DNA from: CAZDET01 sp964504335
Lineage (GTDB): Bacteria; Bacteroidota; Bacteroidia; Chitinophagales; Saprospiraceae
Assembly (NCBI GenBank): GCA_964504335.1
Contig: CAZDET010000020.1
Span: 1 to 64,000, forward strand
Length of the DNA: 64,000 nucleotides
Direction of reading: 5' to 3'
Positions within the stretch are counted from its first letter, which is position 1. The number at the start of each line of letters is the position of its first letter. Below the pieces are notes generated by a model, which ran no database searches, was not told the origin of the DNA, and saw only the letters and a program-made list of their open reading frames with translations. Of the stretch, positions 17,474 through 27,018 are shown one piece after another. The position numbers and the translations under genes were made by a program.

Positions 17474-19216
17474 CTAGCTGGCCGTGTCGGGGTTACCCGA
17501 CTGCTCTTCGAGGTCGCAGATGCGTTGCTCCAGTTCCTTGATCAATACTTGCTGCTCCTTGATGGCCTGCACTAGCACGGCCGTCAGGTTGCCATAAGCG
17601 ACTGATTTAATACTTCCGGTCTTTTTGACCAATTGCGGGAAGCACTCAAAAACGTTTTGGGCGTTGAATCCGAATTGCTCGGCGTCGTCCGCGACGTTCA
17701 CTTCCGGCTTCCACTTGAATTTGATGGGGTGTAGCTTTTCCAATCGGGAAAGGACCTCTTCCTCGCTCAGGTCGCCCGTCTTGTTGAGCCATGCCCCGTC
17801 AGTAGACAGGTAGGCGGTCAGGGAGCGCACCTCTCCGTTGACGTCGAGGTCGTAGTCCTGTGGGGTATCCGGAGTTTGCAACCCCAGTTTCCCTTCCGGA
17901 CTGAGAAAGGCGATCTTATCGCCCTGATTGATGTTCACTTCGCTGTCGTGCTGGCCGTGCGGCATTCCCTTTTTGAACAGGAAGCCCTGCGGCGCGTCGG
18001 TAACGAAGGTGCCGAAATCATCGTCTACGCCGGTGGCCAGATACGTGACCGGCATTTGCGGATTGGGCCGCTGGTTGATGGCGCTGATGCACACATTGTC
18101 CTGGCTGAAGTCGACGCGCACCGCCCCGGATTTGTTGTCGGTTACTTCCAGGAGGGATCGGGGCGTCTCGGTGCCAATGCCGGTCTTGCCATCTGCCAGG
18201 ACGGTAAGATTGACTCGGCCCTGCCCCATATTTTCTTGGAGGTTGGCGATGTCGCCACCTTGTACCAGGCGGAATCCTCCGGCGGCATTGGTGTGCCAGT
18301 AGGCTACTTCCTGATTTACCCCGGCCAGCGAGAAGTAGCCGTTGCCCATCGACTGGATATCCAGCATTAGCAGAGCGGCGTCGGTTCCGGTGGCAAAGGG
18401 GTTTAGCATCACGCGGCCCCGGTCGGGGCTGATCGCGTCTAACGAGGCCTCGGGGTCTTCGTGGCCGATCCCGATGACCGGGCGATTGACCGTATCGGAA
18501 GCGATGAGCATCAATACCGGCAGCTCGGTTTTATCGTCCGCTTTGGAAGTGCCTTTTTGTTTGAGGGCTTCTCCGGAAGTTGACGGTGGTGCTTCGCGGA
18601 AGAAGGCGTAGCCGATCGTATCCGTTGTCCATTCCAGCCGGCGATCGAGGGCCATTTCCGCCGCTCGGTCGCTGCCATTTCCGCCGCCGGCGAAGTGCAG
18701 TAAAGAAATGGCCGGGCGGTCGCCTTCGGCTTGAGGTTCTACCCGTATGGACCCACTCTCGCCCGCAATTTCTAATTTGCTCTGCGGGCTGTCCGTCCCA
18801 ATGCCGATTCGCGCCTTTACATTGTATACAGTCGTTACTTCACCGGTTTGCTCGTCCTCGATGATCACCCAGTCCTTATCGTCCATTTCCAGCTCTAGCA
18901 GGCACCAGCGCTTGTCGGTGTCGGGGGGCTCGGTAGAACAGATACAGCTCTCTTCCTTATCGGTGGTATCCTGAGGTGTTTCGTCCCCTTCCGGCGGGCA
19001 CGGCTCCGGTTCTTCTTCCAAGCGAAGTTGATAAAGCCCTTTGCCATATAGCACTACGTCGCCGTTACAGTATTTAGCGCCGGGGCGCCAGCAACCGAAG
19101 AAGCGGTCATCCTTTCGGTTCAGGCTCGAGTCGATTAAATCGCGAAAATCGCTTTCCGCAGGGATATAGCCTTTGCGAAACAGTTGATAAAGGGCGGCTC
19201 TGCTTTTAACGGACAT
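17474..19216 (-). CDS. Tail-fibre protein with C-terminal S74-type intramolecular chaperone domain
   Basis: 580 residues. The N-terminal ~40 residues (MSVKSRAALYQLFRKGYIP) probably attach to the baseplate. Residues ~41-110 resemble a CBM5/12-like carbohydrate-binding module (CWRPGAKYCNGDVVLYGKGLY followed later by RWCLLELE). The shaft has fibre repeats of the GIGTxxPxxxLxV type near residues 140, 310 and 425. The C-terminal ~100 residues (HPIKFKWKPE, FGFNAQNVFECFP, SVAYGNLTAVLVQAIKEQQ plus a coiled coil) match the S74/endosialidase chaperone that trimerises fibres and often cleaves itself off. Its place inside the baseplate gene run fits a receptor-binding fibre. The target is unknown. Confidence 0.8.
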   Translation of the reverse strand: MSVKSRAALYQLFRKGYIPAESDFRDLIDSSLNRKDDRFFGCWRPGAKYCNGDVVLYGKGLYQLRLEEEPEPCPPEGDETPQDTTDKEESCICSTEPPDTDKRWCLLELEMDDKDWVIIEDEQTGEVTTVYNVKARIGIGTDSPQSKLEIAGESGSIRVEPQAEGDRPAISLLHFAGGGNGSDRAAEMALDRRLEWTTDTIGYAFFREAPPSTSGEALKQKGTSKADDKTELPVLMLIASDTVNRPVIGIGHEDPEASLDAISPDRGRVMLNPFATGTDAALLMLDIQSMGNGYFSLAGVNQEVAYWHTNAAGGFRLVQGGDIANLQENMGQGRVNLTVLADGKTGIGTETPRSLLEVTDNKSGAVRVDFSQDNVCISAINQRPNPQMPVTYLATGVDDDFGTFVTDAPQGFLFKKGMPHGQHDSEVNINQGDKIAFLSPEGKLGLQTPDTPQDYDLDVNGEVRSLTAYLSTDGAWLNKTGDLSEEEVLSRLEKLHPIKFKWKPEVNVADDAEQFGFNAQNVFECFPQLVKKTGSIKSVAYGNLTAVLVQAIKEQQVLIKELEQRICDLEEQSGNPDTAS

Positions 19217-19232
19217 GGTTTTCAGGTTTTCG

Positions 19233-22200
19233 CTAATTCAAAATTTTGAAATCATAACCGATACCGGTTTTGGGCCTCAGGGCGTCTGCGGCATCGGATT
19301 CGTCGAGGAAAAGGTGGTGATCTTGGTCGGTCGTCAGTACGGTGCGCGCGCGCCGGGCTTCGATGCGTTCGCGCTCCAGCATAAGTGGGTCTACGACATC
19401 TATCAGCGACAGCTCCAGCACGTGTGCTACGTAGGGCAATTCTTCCACAAAATGCAGTACACTCGAATAGTACACCCCGCCCCCGAAGGTGATATCTGCA
19501 CCGGGATCTGCTCCCGACCAGGGGGCCAGGTAGGTGCGCAAGTCTTGTTGCAGTTGCTCCCGGTAAAAAGTCGGACTCTTCCCTTCGCGAAAGCGCACCG
19601 TGGCTTTCACCCTAACGGGCTGGTAAATCGGGTTAAGCACTTCGAGTCGGAGGAAGGGGGAGGTTCGTTCGGCCAGAAAATCCTTAATGGCCTGTAAATC
19701 GGATGCCGGTACCCGGGGTTGGAAAATATCCGGTGCAGGCAGGCGTGTCAAGTCCGGTACAACGACCAGGGTAACGAATCCTGGGCTAAGCTCGTAATCC
19801 TCCTGCTGCCCCCGGCGGCCCAGCGTATGATTGAGGCATTTGACGCGGTAGATCTGCGGAAATTCCGACAGGATCAGGCGTTCGAAATCGTTCAGGGTAA
19901 TGGCGCGGCCCTTGTGCCGCAGGTGTTCACTGATGCGGCCATAGTAGGCCTGAGGCACCTCGGGTGCCCGGCCGCCAAAGCCGTTTGCGGGTTGCTCCAC
20001 GCCCTTAATGCCCGCTACGGGGGCGGCTAGTTTGGCGATGCTGCCTGCGGCCAGCGTCGAAGCTAATCGCGTAGGGTCGTTTGCCGGGTTGGGCGCGTAA
20101 ATCACCTCCGCCGCCTGGGTGGCCACCAACTGGGACTCGCAAACGGCAGCAGTCCGTAAATGGACGCGGGCCTTGATCCAGTGCTTCCCGGAGGGCAAAA
20201 TGGTGGTTCCCTCCGACGAAATCTTGGTTGGCACTGCGAGCGTGACGATACCGGGCCGGATCAGGCCCTGCGTAGTATCAGACAACACCTCGGCGTCGGC
20301 CCGCAACGGATACCAACTGTTGCCACGCAGGTACTCCCAGCAGACCAGAGCCTTATCGACCGTCGGGTCGGCCGTTGCCGGGTCCAGATTGAAGTAGAGG
20401 TTGAGTAACTCACCAGGGGTATATTGATCCAGGCCTACGTAGAGTGCGCCCTCATCGAGGAAACAAGGGAGAAGCGCTGCCGAATCGGTACTGGCTTCCG
20501 GGCCGGCTACCCTTTTGTCCAGTACCTGCTCGTAGGTGCGCTCCCAGGGGTGGAGATGGGTTAGTTGTAGCTCGCCCGTGCCGTAGGTATCAGCCGCCTT
20601 ATAATCCAGGCGGATGGATTCGAGGAGGGGAGTGTAGGGCGGGTTGGGTGGATCGATCGTCCCAAATTGTGAAACCAGATCTCCAGCTAGCGAAAGAGCT
20701 GTATCACTTAAGTCTTCAGCAGAATTAATAGTGTTTTTTGAAATAATGTTAAAATTGGTATTAGCAGGATAAGTTGCTGATGAAAAGCGCATTTCATCCA
20801 GATGCGTTTCAATTTGAGAGATCTGATTCTGGATTTCGGTGAGATCATCCCCAAATTCTTTGACGTCGGGAATACCTAAGGCTGCGGCTAAAAGGACCTG
20901 AGCATATTGATCGTGCAAAAAATCCTGGGCTCCTAGTTGCAATCGGAAGAACCCACTCGGTAAATCCTGGGTATAGCCCTGGGATAGGTCCAGTCCGGGT
21001 TCGCCGGCTACCGAGCCGGGAAAGTTGCTGGCCAGTAGGCTGAAGTGGAAGGTATTATTTCCCGTTTCAGCGGGCGGACAAACCAGCTCCGGGGCACCTT
21101 CATTGCCGAACAAGGGAATGGAAGTATTGCTGGATAGGTCGAATTGCTTGTTTCTCAATAGCGCGACCTGGGCGGTAAAGGCCGCATCTCCAGGTGGGGT
21201 AGGGTAGCCGTCGTAATGGCCTGGGAAAGCCGGCTTATCCTTCCAGCGCAGGGTGATATCTACCTGCTCCCATTTTTTGCAATACAGCTCCTCGCTGCCG
21301 ATGTAGAAATTAGAGCTATTCTTTTTGGGCACCGGCCCAAAGGGCATGAAGGGTTTGTTGGCGTCCAATACAGCCAGGTCGTTTTGGACGACGATCTGGC
21401 GTAGGTCGCACACCTTCACGGCCACCTCAATATCGGTAAAGGTTTGGGTCCGCAATGCGTAGTAACAGGATACAGTTTCCGATACTGTTTCCACCGCTGG
21501 CTGCCCCTCTTCGTTTTCCTGGATGACCTCCTTATCCTTGTTCAGTACGGCCTGCTCATAGTCGAATTCGGCTTTGAGCATCGGTTGGGTATGGCCGAAA
21601 TGGGCCAGACCGAGTTTTTCTGCCTCTGCGGGATACACCACTGGTGGGAAATCGTTGGGCAGGTTGATGGAAGCGATCAATTGGCTGCCTTGCAATTCCC
21701 AATTTGGTGAAGTAGGAACGGGTATCCAGCCCTCTTCAGTTGATAGATAGAGCTTGAAAAGCGGCACACCCGCGGCCGGGTAGCCGTAATCGGCCAGGCT
21801 GGTGTTATCGAGGGTAATGGTGAGGTCAATGGTCCGTTCTCCCTCGCGCAATACGAGGACCTTTCCCGAGATCAGCCATCCGAGGCGGGCGGTCGGATAA
21901 GCGACCGGCCCCGGCTCACCGGTTACGGGATCGACGGCACGGTGTTGGGCGGCACCTACTGTCGGCCAGGTTGGGGTATCGCCTTTGGGGAAAGGACCGC
22001 CCTGCCCGTCGGCAGAATTGGCTATGGGAGCAGCATGGACCCCGTAGAGGCGATCGGGGGCCAGGCTGCCGGTGTCGCCTTGATCGATGAACAGGGACCG
22101 CAGCTCACCCACCTTGGTTGGAGAGACAATATGATCTTCCGGTAGTTCGAAAAAGACTTCTTCGCCACCGGCATCCGGGCCGGCCTTGAAGCGGGTGCCT

Positions 22201-23156
22201 TTTTCTACACGGACTGCCTCCTGCACCTGCTTGCCGAGTTCAAATACCAGGTGGGCTCGGTCAACCCGCTCGGGGAGTTCGGCCAGCTGTAGGGTGCGGC
22301 GGTAGAAGAAATCGAGGTGGGAGGTAGACAGTTGATTCAGGCTGCCCTGGAGTTTGCGAAACAGCAATAAGAAAGAAAACATCAACCCCAAATGGGCGGG
22401 ATGGTCGGCGAGGTCGGCAGCAAGCAAGCTGCGTTCGAGTTTCTCTTCCTGTTGAGCCGTTTGGACCACGGCCTCGGTTGCTTTCCACAGTACGCGGTAT
22501 ACTTCTTCCAACAGGTCGCGGGCGGCCAGAACCCGGTGTTTGAGGCTTCCGCGCAGGCGCAAAATGGAGCGCTCCACACCGAATCGCTGCGCCGGATTGA
22601 TTCCGAATTGCAGGATCAGGTTATTCAGAGACAGGGTGGGTTGGTAATTCCACTTTCCAGCGGCATTGGCCAGGCCGATGAGCCGGACCGTCCAGGAGCG
22701 CAAATTGGTTTCTACCAGGCCTTCGATCGTCGTACGCAGTCCCGCTTCGTCGTCGCGTAGATTGGACTGCCATTGCGCCAGGCGGTCCGTCATTTCGAAG
22801 AGTAAATCGAAAAGGCCATTGAGGCTTTCATAGGTCAGGCGGGAGCCGATACTATCTTTGAGGGCTGTAAACCGGACTTCGATGGCGTTCAGGTCGTGGG
22901 CGGCAATGGCGGCATACTGAAAGGGAACGCTGCGGCGGAAGAACGGCTGCCAGTCTCCTTCTTCGTTGACCGGGTCAGTGCTGAAGTAATTGATCTGGCG
23001 GGCGTATTCCTGCCAGAAATGCAAGAGATGGCCCAGGTTGCGGTCGTCCACGGGGGCCTGGTCCGGATGCAGGGCTGCGTGCTCCCGATCCGGGCGGCTT
23101 AGTCCACCTCGCTTGAGGGGATTGCGGTAGGCCTTAGTGAACGATTGATTTTTCAT
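19233..23156 (-). CDS. Baseplate J-like protein (Afp11/Pvc11-like)
   Basis: 1307 residues, larger than the phage gpJ/gp6 norm but in the range of eCIS Pvc11 homologues. The N-terminus is helical. The middle has the gp6/J-type core (ALYVGLDQYTPGELLNLYF, then LVCWEYLRG; the GGRAPEVPQAYYGRISEHLRHKGRAI segment; NDFERLILSEFPQIYRVKCLNH), followed by the C-terminal PVRVKATVRFREGK and SLIDVVDP. These blocks form the ring around the spike in contractile systems. The ATG overlaps the gp25 gene stop (ATGA), as expected for neighbouring wedge subunits made in fixed ratio. Confidence 0.85.
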   Translation of the reverse strand: MKNQSFTKAYRNPLKRGGLSRPDREHAALHPDQAPVDDRNLGHLLHFWQEYARQINYFSTDPVNEEGDWQPFFRRSVPFQYAAIAAHDLNAIEVRFTALKDSIGSRLTYESLNGLFDLLFEMTDRLAQWQSNLRDDEAGLRTTIEGLVETNLRSWTVRLIGLANAAGKWNYQPTLSLNNLILQFGINPAQRFGVERSILRLRGSLKHRVLAARDLLEEVYRVLWKATEAVVQTAQQEEKLERSLLAADLADHPAHLGLMFSFLLLFRKLQGSLNQLSTSHLDFFYRRTLQLAELPERVDRAHLVFELGKQVQEAVRVEKGTRFKAGPDAGGEEVFFELPEDHIVSPTKVGELRSLFIDQGDTGSLAPDRLYGVHAAPIANSADGQGGPFPKGDTPTWPTVGAAQHRAVDPVTGEPGPVAYPTARLGWLISGKVLVLREGERTIDLTITLDNTSLADYGYPAAGVPLFKLYLSTEEGWIPVPTSPNWELQGSQLIASINLPNDFPPVVYPAEAEKLGLAHFGHTQPMLKAEFDYEQAVLNKDKEVIQENEEGQPAVETVSETVSCYYALRTQTFTDIEVAVKVCDLRQIVVQNDLAVLDANKPFMPFGPVPKKNSSNFYIGSEELYCKKWEQVDITLRWKDKPAFPGHYDGYPTPPGDAAFTAQVALLRNKQFDLSSNTSIPLFGNEGAPELVCPPAETGNNTFHFSLLASNFPGSVAGEPGLDLSQGYTQDLPSGFFRLQLGAQDFLHDQYAQVLLAAALGIPDVKEFGDDLTEIQNQISQIETHLDEMRFSSATYPANTNFNIISKNTINSAEDLSDTALSLAGDLVSQFGTIDPPNPPYTPLLESIRLDYKAADTYGTGELQLTHLHPWERTYEQVLDKRVAGPEASTDSAALLPCFLDEGALYVGLDQYTPGELLNLYFNLDPATADPTVDKALVCWEYLRGNSWYPLRADAEVLSDTTQGLIRPGIVTLAVPTKISSEGTTILPSGKHWIKARVHLRTAAVCESQLVATQAAEVIYAPNPANDPTRLASTLAAGSIAKLAAPVAGIKGVEQPANGFGGRAPEVPQAYYGRISEHLRHKGRAITLNDFERLILSEFPQIYRVKCLNHTLGRRGQQEDYELSPGFVTLVVVPDLTRLPAPDIFQPRVPASDLQAIKDFLAERTSPFLRLEVLNPIYQPVRVKATVRFREGKSPTFYREQLQQDLRTYLAPWSGADPGADITFGGGVYYSSVLHFVEELPYVAHVLELSLIDVVDPLMLERERIEARRARTVLTTDQDHHLFLDESDAADALRPKTGIGYDFKILN

Positions 23157-23578
23157 AGTTGGTCCTGGGCTCCTTCATTTTGATAAAAGGGGAAGACGAA
23201 GTTGTAGCGGGAGTTGGAGGTGCGAATGCGGTAGTCGATGGAGATCAGAATTTTGCCTTCGATAGCTGCCAACTGATTTGCTGTATTGATATCGATCCGG
23301 TCGACCCGGATGCGGGGTTCGTGATATAGGATGGCCGTATCTACCAGGTCGCGCAGCAATCCGATGAAGGCGGAGTTGATGGCTTCGAACTGGTAGTCAG
23401 CCAGGTTGCAACCGTATTTGGGCCGCTGGACGCGCTCTCCCAAGGAGGTCGATAGCAGAAGATGCAAACTCTGCTCGATGTCCTCCTTGCCGGATACCAT
23501 GCGCACGCCGGCCTCGTCGGCGCCAAATTGCGGAGGAAAGCTCCAGCCGCGGCCCAGAAAATCTTGTTCGGTTGGCAT
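23153..23578 (-). CDS. GPW/gp25-family baseplate protein (Afp9/Pvc9-like)
   Basis: 141 residues, the usual gp25 size. The FLGRGWSFPPQF start, the central SLHLLLSTSLGERVQRPKYG with the conserved glutamate-arginine pair, and the later FIGLLRDLVDTAILYHEPRI are family signatures. In T4 and eCIS particles gp25 links the central hub to the wedges and nucleates the sheath. It overlaps the baseplate-J gene by four bases and starts 24 bases after the PAAR gene. Confidence 0.92.
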   Translation of the reverse strand: MPTEQDFLGRGWSFPPQFGADEAGVRMVSGKEDIEQSLHLLLSTSLGERVQRPKYGCNLADYQFEAINSAFIGLLRDLVDTAILYHEPRIRVDRIDINTANQLAAIEGKILISIDYRIRTSNSRYNFVFPFYQNEGAQDQL

Positions 23579-23602
23579 TTTCAGTAATTATGTTTTGTTT
23601 AT

Positions 23603-23902
23603 CTATCCGATCATCACCGTTGGTGCGCCGGCGACGATCGTTCCGCCGTGAGCAGTCGAATCGCCTAGTCGTGCGGCGGGTTTTCCACCAATGAGGACGG
23701 TGGCCGAACCCGCTACAATGGTATCGGGTGGGCCGGTGCAAGTACACATATCGCCCACTACGGCTGCCGGAACGCCGGCGATCAAGACGGTTGGTACCCC
23801 CGGGCCGACGATGGGGCCCCCAACGTGGGGTACCGGGCCGGGATTTACCAGCGGGCAAACGTGCATGTCGGAAATACGGGCTGCGGGTGGCATATCATTC
23901 AA
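23603..23902 (-). CDS. PAAR-repeat spike tip protein (Afp10/Pvc10-like)
   Basis: 99 residues with four Pro-Ala/Gly-rich turns: PPAARISDMHVCP, GVPTVLIAGVPAAVVGDM, GSATVLIGGKPAARLGD and GGTIVAGAPTVMIG. His and Cys positions (HVCP, CTCTGP, AHGG) fit the zinc site at the apex of PAAR cones. It caps the VgrG-like needle encoded next and pierces the target envelope. No extension domain is present, so it carries no toxin of its own. Confidence 0.95.
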   Translation of the reverse strand: MNDMPPAARISDMHVCPLVNPGPVPHVGGPIVGPGVPTVLIAGVPAAVVGDMCTCTGPPDTIVAGSATVLIGGKPAARLGDSTAHGGTIVAGAPTVMIG

Positions 23903-23928
23903 TTTTCGTTCATCTTCAATTGGTTCGT

Positions 23929-25701
23929 TCAGTTCAGCATGAGAATCCCTCCCTTCACGGTGGTCTGTCCGCCGGAGGAAAGCTCGGCCGTTGCACTACC
24001 TTCGGCCTTAAAGCCGACCTGGGCCTTGGCCTCCACGTTCAGGCCTTCGGCTTTCAAATCTTGGGTGGCCTTCAGCTCGATCTTGCCGGTAGCTTCTATC
24101 TTGATGTCCTTGGGGCTCTTGATGGTAATGCCGGCCGAATCCATCACCATGCTGTTGTCGTTCTGATCCTTGATGGTAATGGACTGCTCGTCCTCGCTCA
24201 GGACGATCTCATTGCCGGCGGGCGTTAGCACGGTTAGTACTTTCTTCTCGTCGTCGAATTCCACTTTCATTTGCTCCCGGGAAGTGTATCCCTTGATGTG
24301 GTTATCGTCGGAAGCGGGAATGGGGGCAGGGTTGGCACTGCTGTGCAAATGACCGAGCACGACTGCGTCGCGTGGGTCGTCGTTGAGAAATCCGACGATT
24401 ACCTCGTCGTCGATCTCCGGTCGAAAGACCATGCCTCGTTCGGCACCGGCATCGAGGGTGGCCAGGCGAGCCCAGACCCCGTCGCCGTTCGGCAAGACCC
24501 GGGGTAAATTGACCTGGATACGCTCAAGCCCTTCGGGGTCGCCCTCCAGTTTTGTGACTTTCCCAACCTGAAGCCCGTTCACAGCGGGCAGCAGCCCGGC
24601 AGCCGGCACCTCCGTGACCGGAAATTCCTGGCAATGCCATTGGGGCGAAAGACCAAATTGAATATCACAGAAGCAATTGCCGTCGACCAGCTCGTACCGA
24701 ACGCCGGTCAGATACACATTGCCGTTAAAGCGTGCTCCAACCCCCTGTAGCTCGATGGTTTGACCCAGTTGCAGCGGGGTAAAATCGATGAAACGGGCCC
24801 GGCCGCGGATTTTGGCGAGCCTGCTCTTGAGCATTTCGGCTTCCGTCCAGGTTTTGAGCTCGTCTGCCGGCATCCAGCCTCCGTGCAAAAGCGGAAATTC
24901 CGATAAGCCGGCCACGTCAGATAGTTTCTTACCCGTCAGATTGCCATTCTCGGAGAAGGAGATTGAGCTGGTGGAATTTTCGTTGAGCTCCTGGCTTCCG
25001 GCATCCCAGGAATTGGCTATGACCTTGCTCCACTGATGGCGGGCGTCGACTTCGGCGTCGAATGCTAATAGATTGCCTCCAAAGGCCAATTGGAGATCCG
25101 GGCTACCCGCCACCTGAGGTGCTTTAATGTCGATCTTGTCTTCCCGCCCCAGAACCAGGAGGCCATTCGCCTCGGCCCGCATCACGGTGAAATCCCAGTC
25201 GGTGGAGTGGTACTGGACAATCTCCTGGTGGGTGATAGTTGTAGCCTCTACATCGCCTTGGAGGCCATACGCTCCCAGCACCTCGCTGATCGCATCGCTG
25301 TCTTTACTTTCCGAGAAGTAGCGATTCCGGCGGGCCAACGCGCTTTTGAAGGCCGGGTGGCGGCATTCTACCGCCAGCATTGAATCGCCGTTTTCGAATA
25401 CCCTTACCCGTTGTTTGACGACCACGCCCTTGAAGATGGACTCATTGGTGCCATCGTATCCGGCCTTGATCTCAATGGCCTTACCAGGCTCGAAGGTCGC
25501 TGTGTCGCTAACAGCAAATTCCCCTTCGGAGGCCTCCCCGTCGCGCAACATCAGATGGGCGACCGGAATGCGGTTTGCGGTGTGTTCGACCGTGATGGAA
25601 TATACCTGGAAGGCCGGGTCGATGGCCTGTCCCTCCGACAGGATGTCGAACGTAACTACGCCACTGCTGGAATTGACGGGTATGGTCTGGGCTCGGTTCA
25701 T
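23929..25701 (-). CDS. VgrG/gp27-gp5-like central spike protein (Afp8/Pvc8-like)
   Basis: 590 residues. Residues ~1-350 are the gp27-like hub (VYSITVEHTANRIPVAHLMLRDG near the start). An OB-fold base_V segment follows (GLQVGKVTKLEGDPEGLERIQVNLPRV; MVFRPEIDDEVIVGFLNDDPRDAVVLGHLHS). The C-terminus is the beta-helical needle, with valine/isoleucine strands and lysine-rich turns (EATGKIELKATQDLKAEGLNVEAKAQVGFKAEG pattern). The end is a smooth blade without a fused effector. Its start overlaps the LysM gene by four bases (ATGA). Confidence 0.93.
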   Translation of the reverse strand: MNRAQTIPVNSSSGVVTFDILSEGQAIDPAFQVYSITVEHTANRIPVAHLMLRDGEASEGEFAVSDTATFEPGKAIEIKAGYDGTNESIFKGVVVKQRVRVFENGDSMLAVECRHPAFKSALARRNRYFSESKDSDAISEVLGAYGLQGDVEATTITHQEIVQYHSTDWDFTVMRAEANGLLVLGREDKIDIKAPQVAGSPDLQLAFGGNLLAFDAEVDARHQWSKVIANSWDAGSQELNENSTSSISFSENGNLTGKKLSDVAGLSEFPLLHGGWMPADELKTWTEAEMLKSRLAKIRGRARFIDFTPLQLGQTIELQGVGARFNGNVYLTGVRYELVDGNCFCDIQFGLSPQWHCQEFPVTEVPAAGLLPAVNGLQVGKVTKLEGDPEGLERIQVNLPRVLPNGDGVWARLATLDAGAERGMVFRPEIDDEVIVGFLNDDPRDAVVLGHLHSSANPAPIPASDDNHIKGYTSREQMKVEFDDEKKVLTVLTPAGNEIVLSEDEQSITIKDQNDNSMVMDSAGITIKSPKDIKIEATGKIELKATQDLKAEGLNVEAKAQVGFKAEGSATAELSSGGQTTVKGGILMLN

Positions 25702-26399
25702 AGGGTAGGCTTAGCGATGGGTGGAAAAAGCAATTCGGTACCTTCCGGTAGGTTGCGGAAGGTGGTGAGTTCGTTGGCCCGGGTTACCTGCAGGTACAGG
25801 TTGGTGTCGCCATATGCCCGATAACTCATCAGCGCCAGGCTGTCGCCGCCCTGCAGCAGCCGTACGTGCGTCAGATCGGGCGACTCTTTGTCCTCTCGCT
25901 TGACGCGCTTTTCCTGTTCGATGTAGTTGAGGAACGTGGCGCTGAGCTTTGCCCGTAGCGGCTCCCCATCCGGGTGAAACAGCGTGTAATTAATGTCGAG
26001 GTTGGTCAGGATACAATCGAAGACGAAGAAGCTTCCCCAGTTGATTTTCAATCGCTTGGGAGCGTGTATTTCCCCGTCCATGTTGTAGACTGTTTTCAGA
26101 AAAAGGTCTACCTGTTCGGGGACGGGCATGCCGGCCAGCTTATCTACGTAGCCTTCCACCGTTCCGGTGCCGTCCAGGTAAAAGTCCAGTTTGAGCTCTT
26201 CGGGGGCGGTGGATTTGTACTTCGGGTCCGTCTTTTGGTTGCCCTGGCCGCTGGAGGCTTCGTACTCGACTTTAAAATTCTGGGAGTAGCTCTCCGGGTT
26301 GATAGGCAACTCGAATTCCTTGAACTCGTCGGCGGGCACGTCCAGCTCCTTGTTCTTAAAGGAGAGGATTTTTACTTTGACCAATTTGCCGTCGTTCAT
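25698..26399 (-). CDS. LysM-containing CIS spacer protein (Afp7/Pvc7-like)
   Basis: 233 residues. The N-terminal domain (residues ~5-150) is tube-like, with ELPINPESYSQNFKVEYE and KSTAPEELKLDFYLDGTG, features shared by gp53-like spacer proteins. A LysM segment at about residues 180-230 (LLQGGDSLALMSYRAYGDTNLY, FRNLPEGTELLFPP) would sit between spike hub and tube. The gene overlaps the small DUF5908 gene upstream by ATGA and the spike gene downstream. Confidence 0.88.
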   Translation of the reverse strand: MNDGKLVKVKILSFKNKELDVPADEFKEFELPINPESYSQNFKVEYEASSGQGNQKTDPKYKSTAPEELKLDFYLDGTGTVEGYVDKLAGMPVPEQVDLFLKTVYNMDGEIHAPKRLKINWGSFFVFDCILTNLDINYTLFHPDGEPLRAKLSATFLNYIEQEKRVKREDKESPDLTHVRLLQGGDSLALMSYRAYGDTNLYLQVTRANELTTFRNLPEGTELLFPPIAKPTL

Positions 26400-26560
26400 C
26401 GTTGCTGCTTTTGTTCCAGAATGCGCAGTACTTCCTCTACGGTCTGCTTCACGAGCTGTTTTTGTTGGGCCTGGCTATCGGAATTGCCCCGTTGCTGATT
26501 GGCATTGGGTTCGTTGCCGACGGCTACTTTGATGAGCAGTTCTTTGATTTCTAGAGGCAT
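26396..26560 (-). CDS. Small DUF5908-family eCIS protein
   Basis: A 54-residue gene. It reads MPLEIKELLIKVAV, a polar Asn/Gln-rich middle, then LVKQTVEEVLRILEQKQQR. The PxEIKELxIKxxV start and short C-terminal helix are the DUF5908 pattern, small proteins found almost only in Bacteroidota contractile-injection loci between tube and LysM spacer genes. The start lies 3 bases beyond the tube gene stop, and the stop overlaps the LysM gene start (ATGA), so it is translationally embedded in the operon. Function is unknown; an assembly factor is plausible. Confidence 0.85.
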   Translation of the reverse strand: MPLEIKELLIKVAVGNEPNANQQRGNSDSQAQQKQLVKQTVEEVLRILEQKQQR

Positions 26561-26563
26561 CGT

Positions 26564-27016
26564 CTAGGGTTCTGCGATTTCAAATCGATTGTAGTTCAGT
26601 TCCAGTGTCTCGATGAATACCTCCCCCTTCTCGGCATTCAGCTCGTTGAATTTCCAGCTCTTGGGCCAGGCGTGAATGACCTTCCATTCGAGCAGGGGTT
26701 CGTGGTTCTCGTTCAGCAGCGTGACCGTCAGGTTTATGGGTAGCACCTCAAGCCGCTGGAAGGCGTCGAGGCACCACTGTGCCACTGCCGACTGACTGGG
26801 AAGGAGCAGGCCGCGTTTGAGACTCAGGTCGCTGTACTTGGTGCGTCCCGGCAGGACGTGTTCGAATCGGTTTTCGCCGCCTTCTTTCACATTTTCGGTA
26901 TCCAACTGTACATCGAGCCCGGAGACGGACTGGAAGCGTACGTCGGGGTCATCCTTGGACATGTTACCGAAAGTGACGCGGAAGTGAAATCCTACCGGTG
27001 GATAGTAATCGGCCAC
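26564..27016 (-). CDS. Tube protein, gp19/Hcp-like, second copy
   Basis: 150 residues of the T4-like tail tube family (GFHFRVTFGN, FQSVSGLDVQLDTENVKEGG, KYSDLSLKRGLLL, VTLLNENHEPLLEWKVIHAWP). It differs from the adjacent copy in loop lengths and is about five residues longer. In Afp, PVC and AlgoCIS, one copy builds most of the tube and a divergent copy joins tube to spike. This copy, nearer the LysM and spike genes, is the better candidate for the baseplate-proximal initiator ring, by position only. Confidence 0.9.
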   Translation of the reverse strand: MADYYPPVGFHFRVTFGNMSKDDPDVRFQSVSGLDVQLDTENVKEGGENRFEHVLPGRTKYSDLSLKRGLLLPSQSAVAQWCLDAFQRLEVLPINLTVTLLNENHEPLLEWKVIHAWPKSWKFNELNAEKGEVFIETLELNYNRFEIAEP

Positions 27017-27018
27017 GA

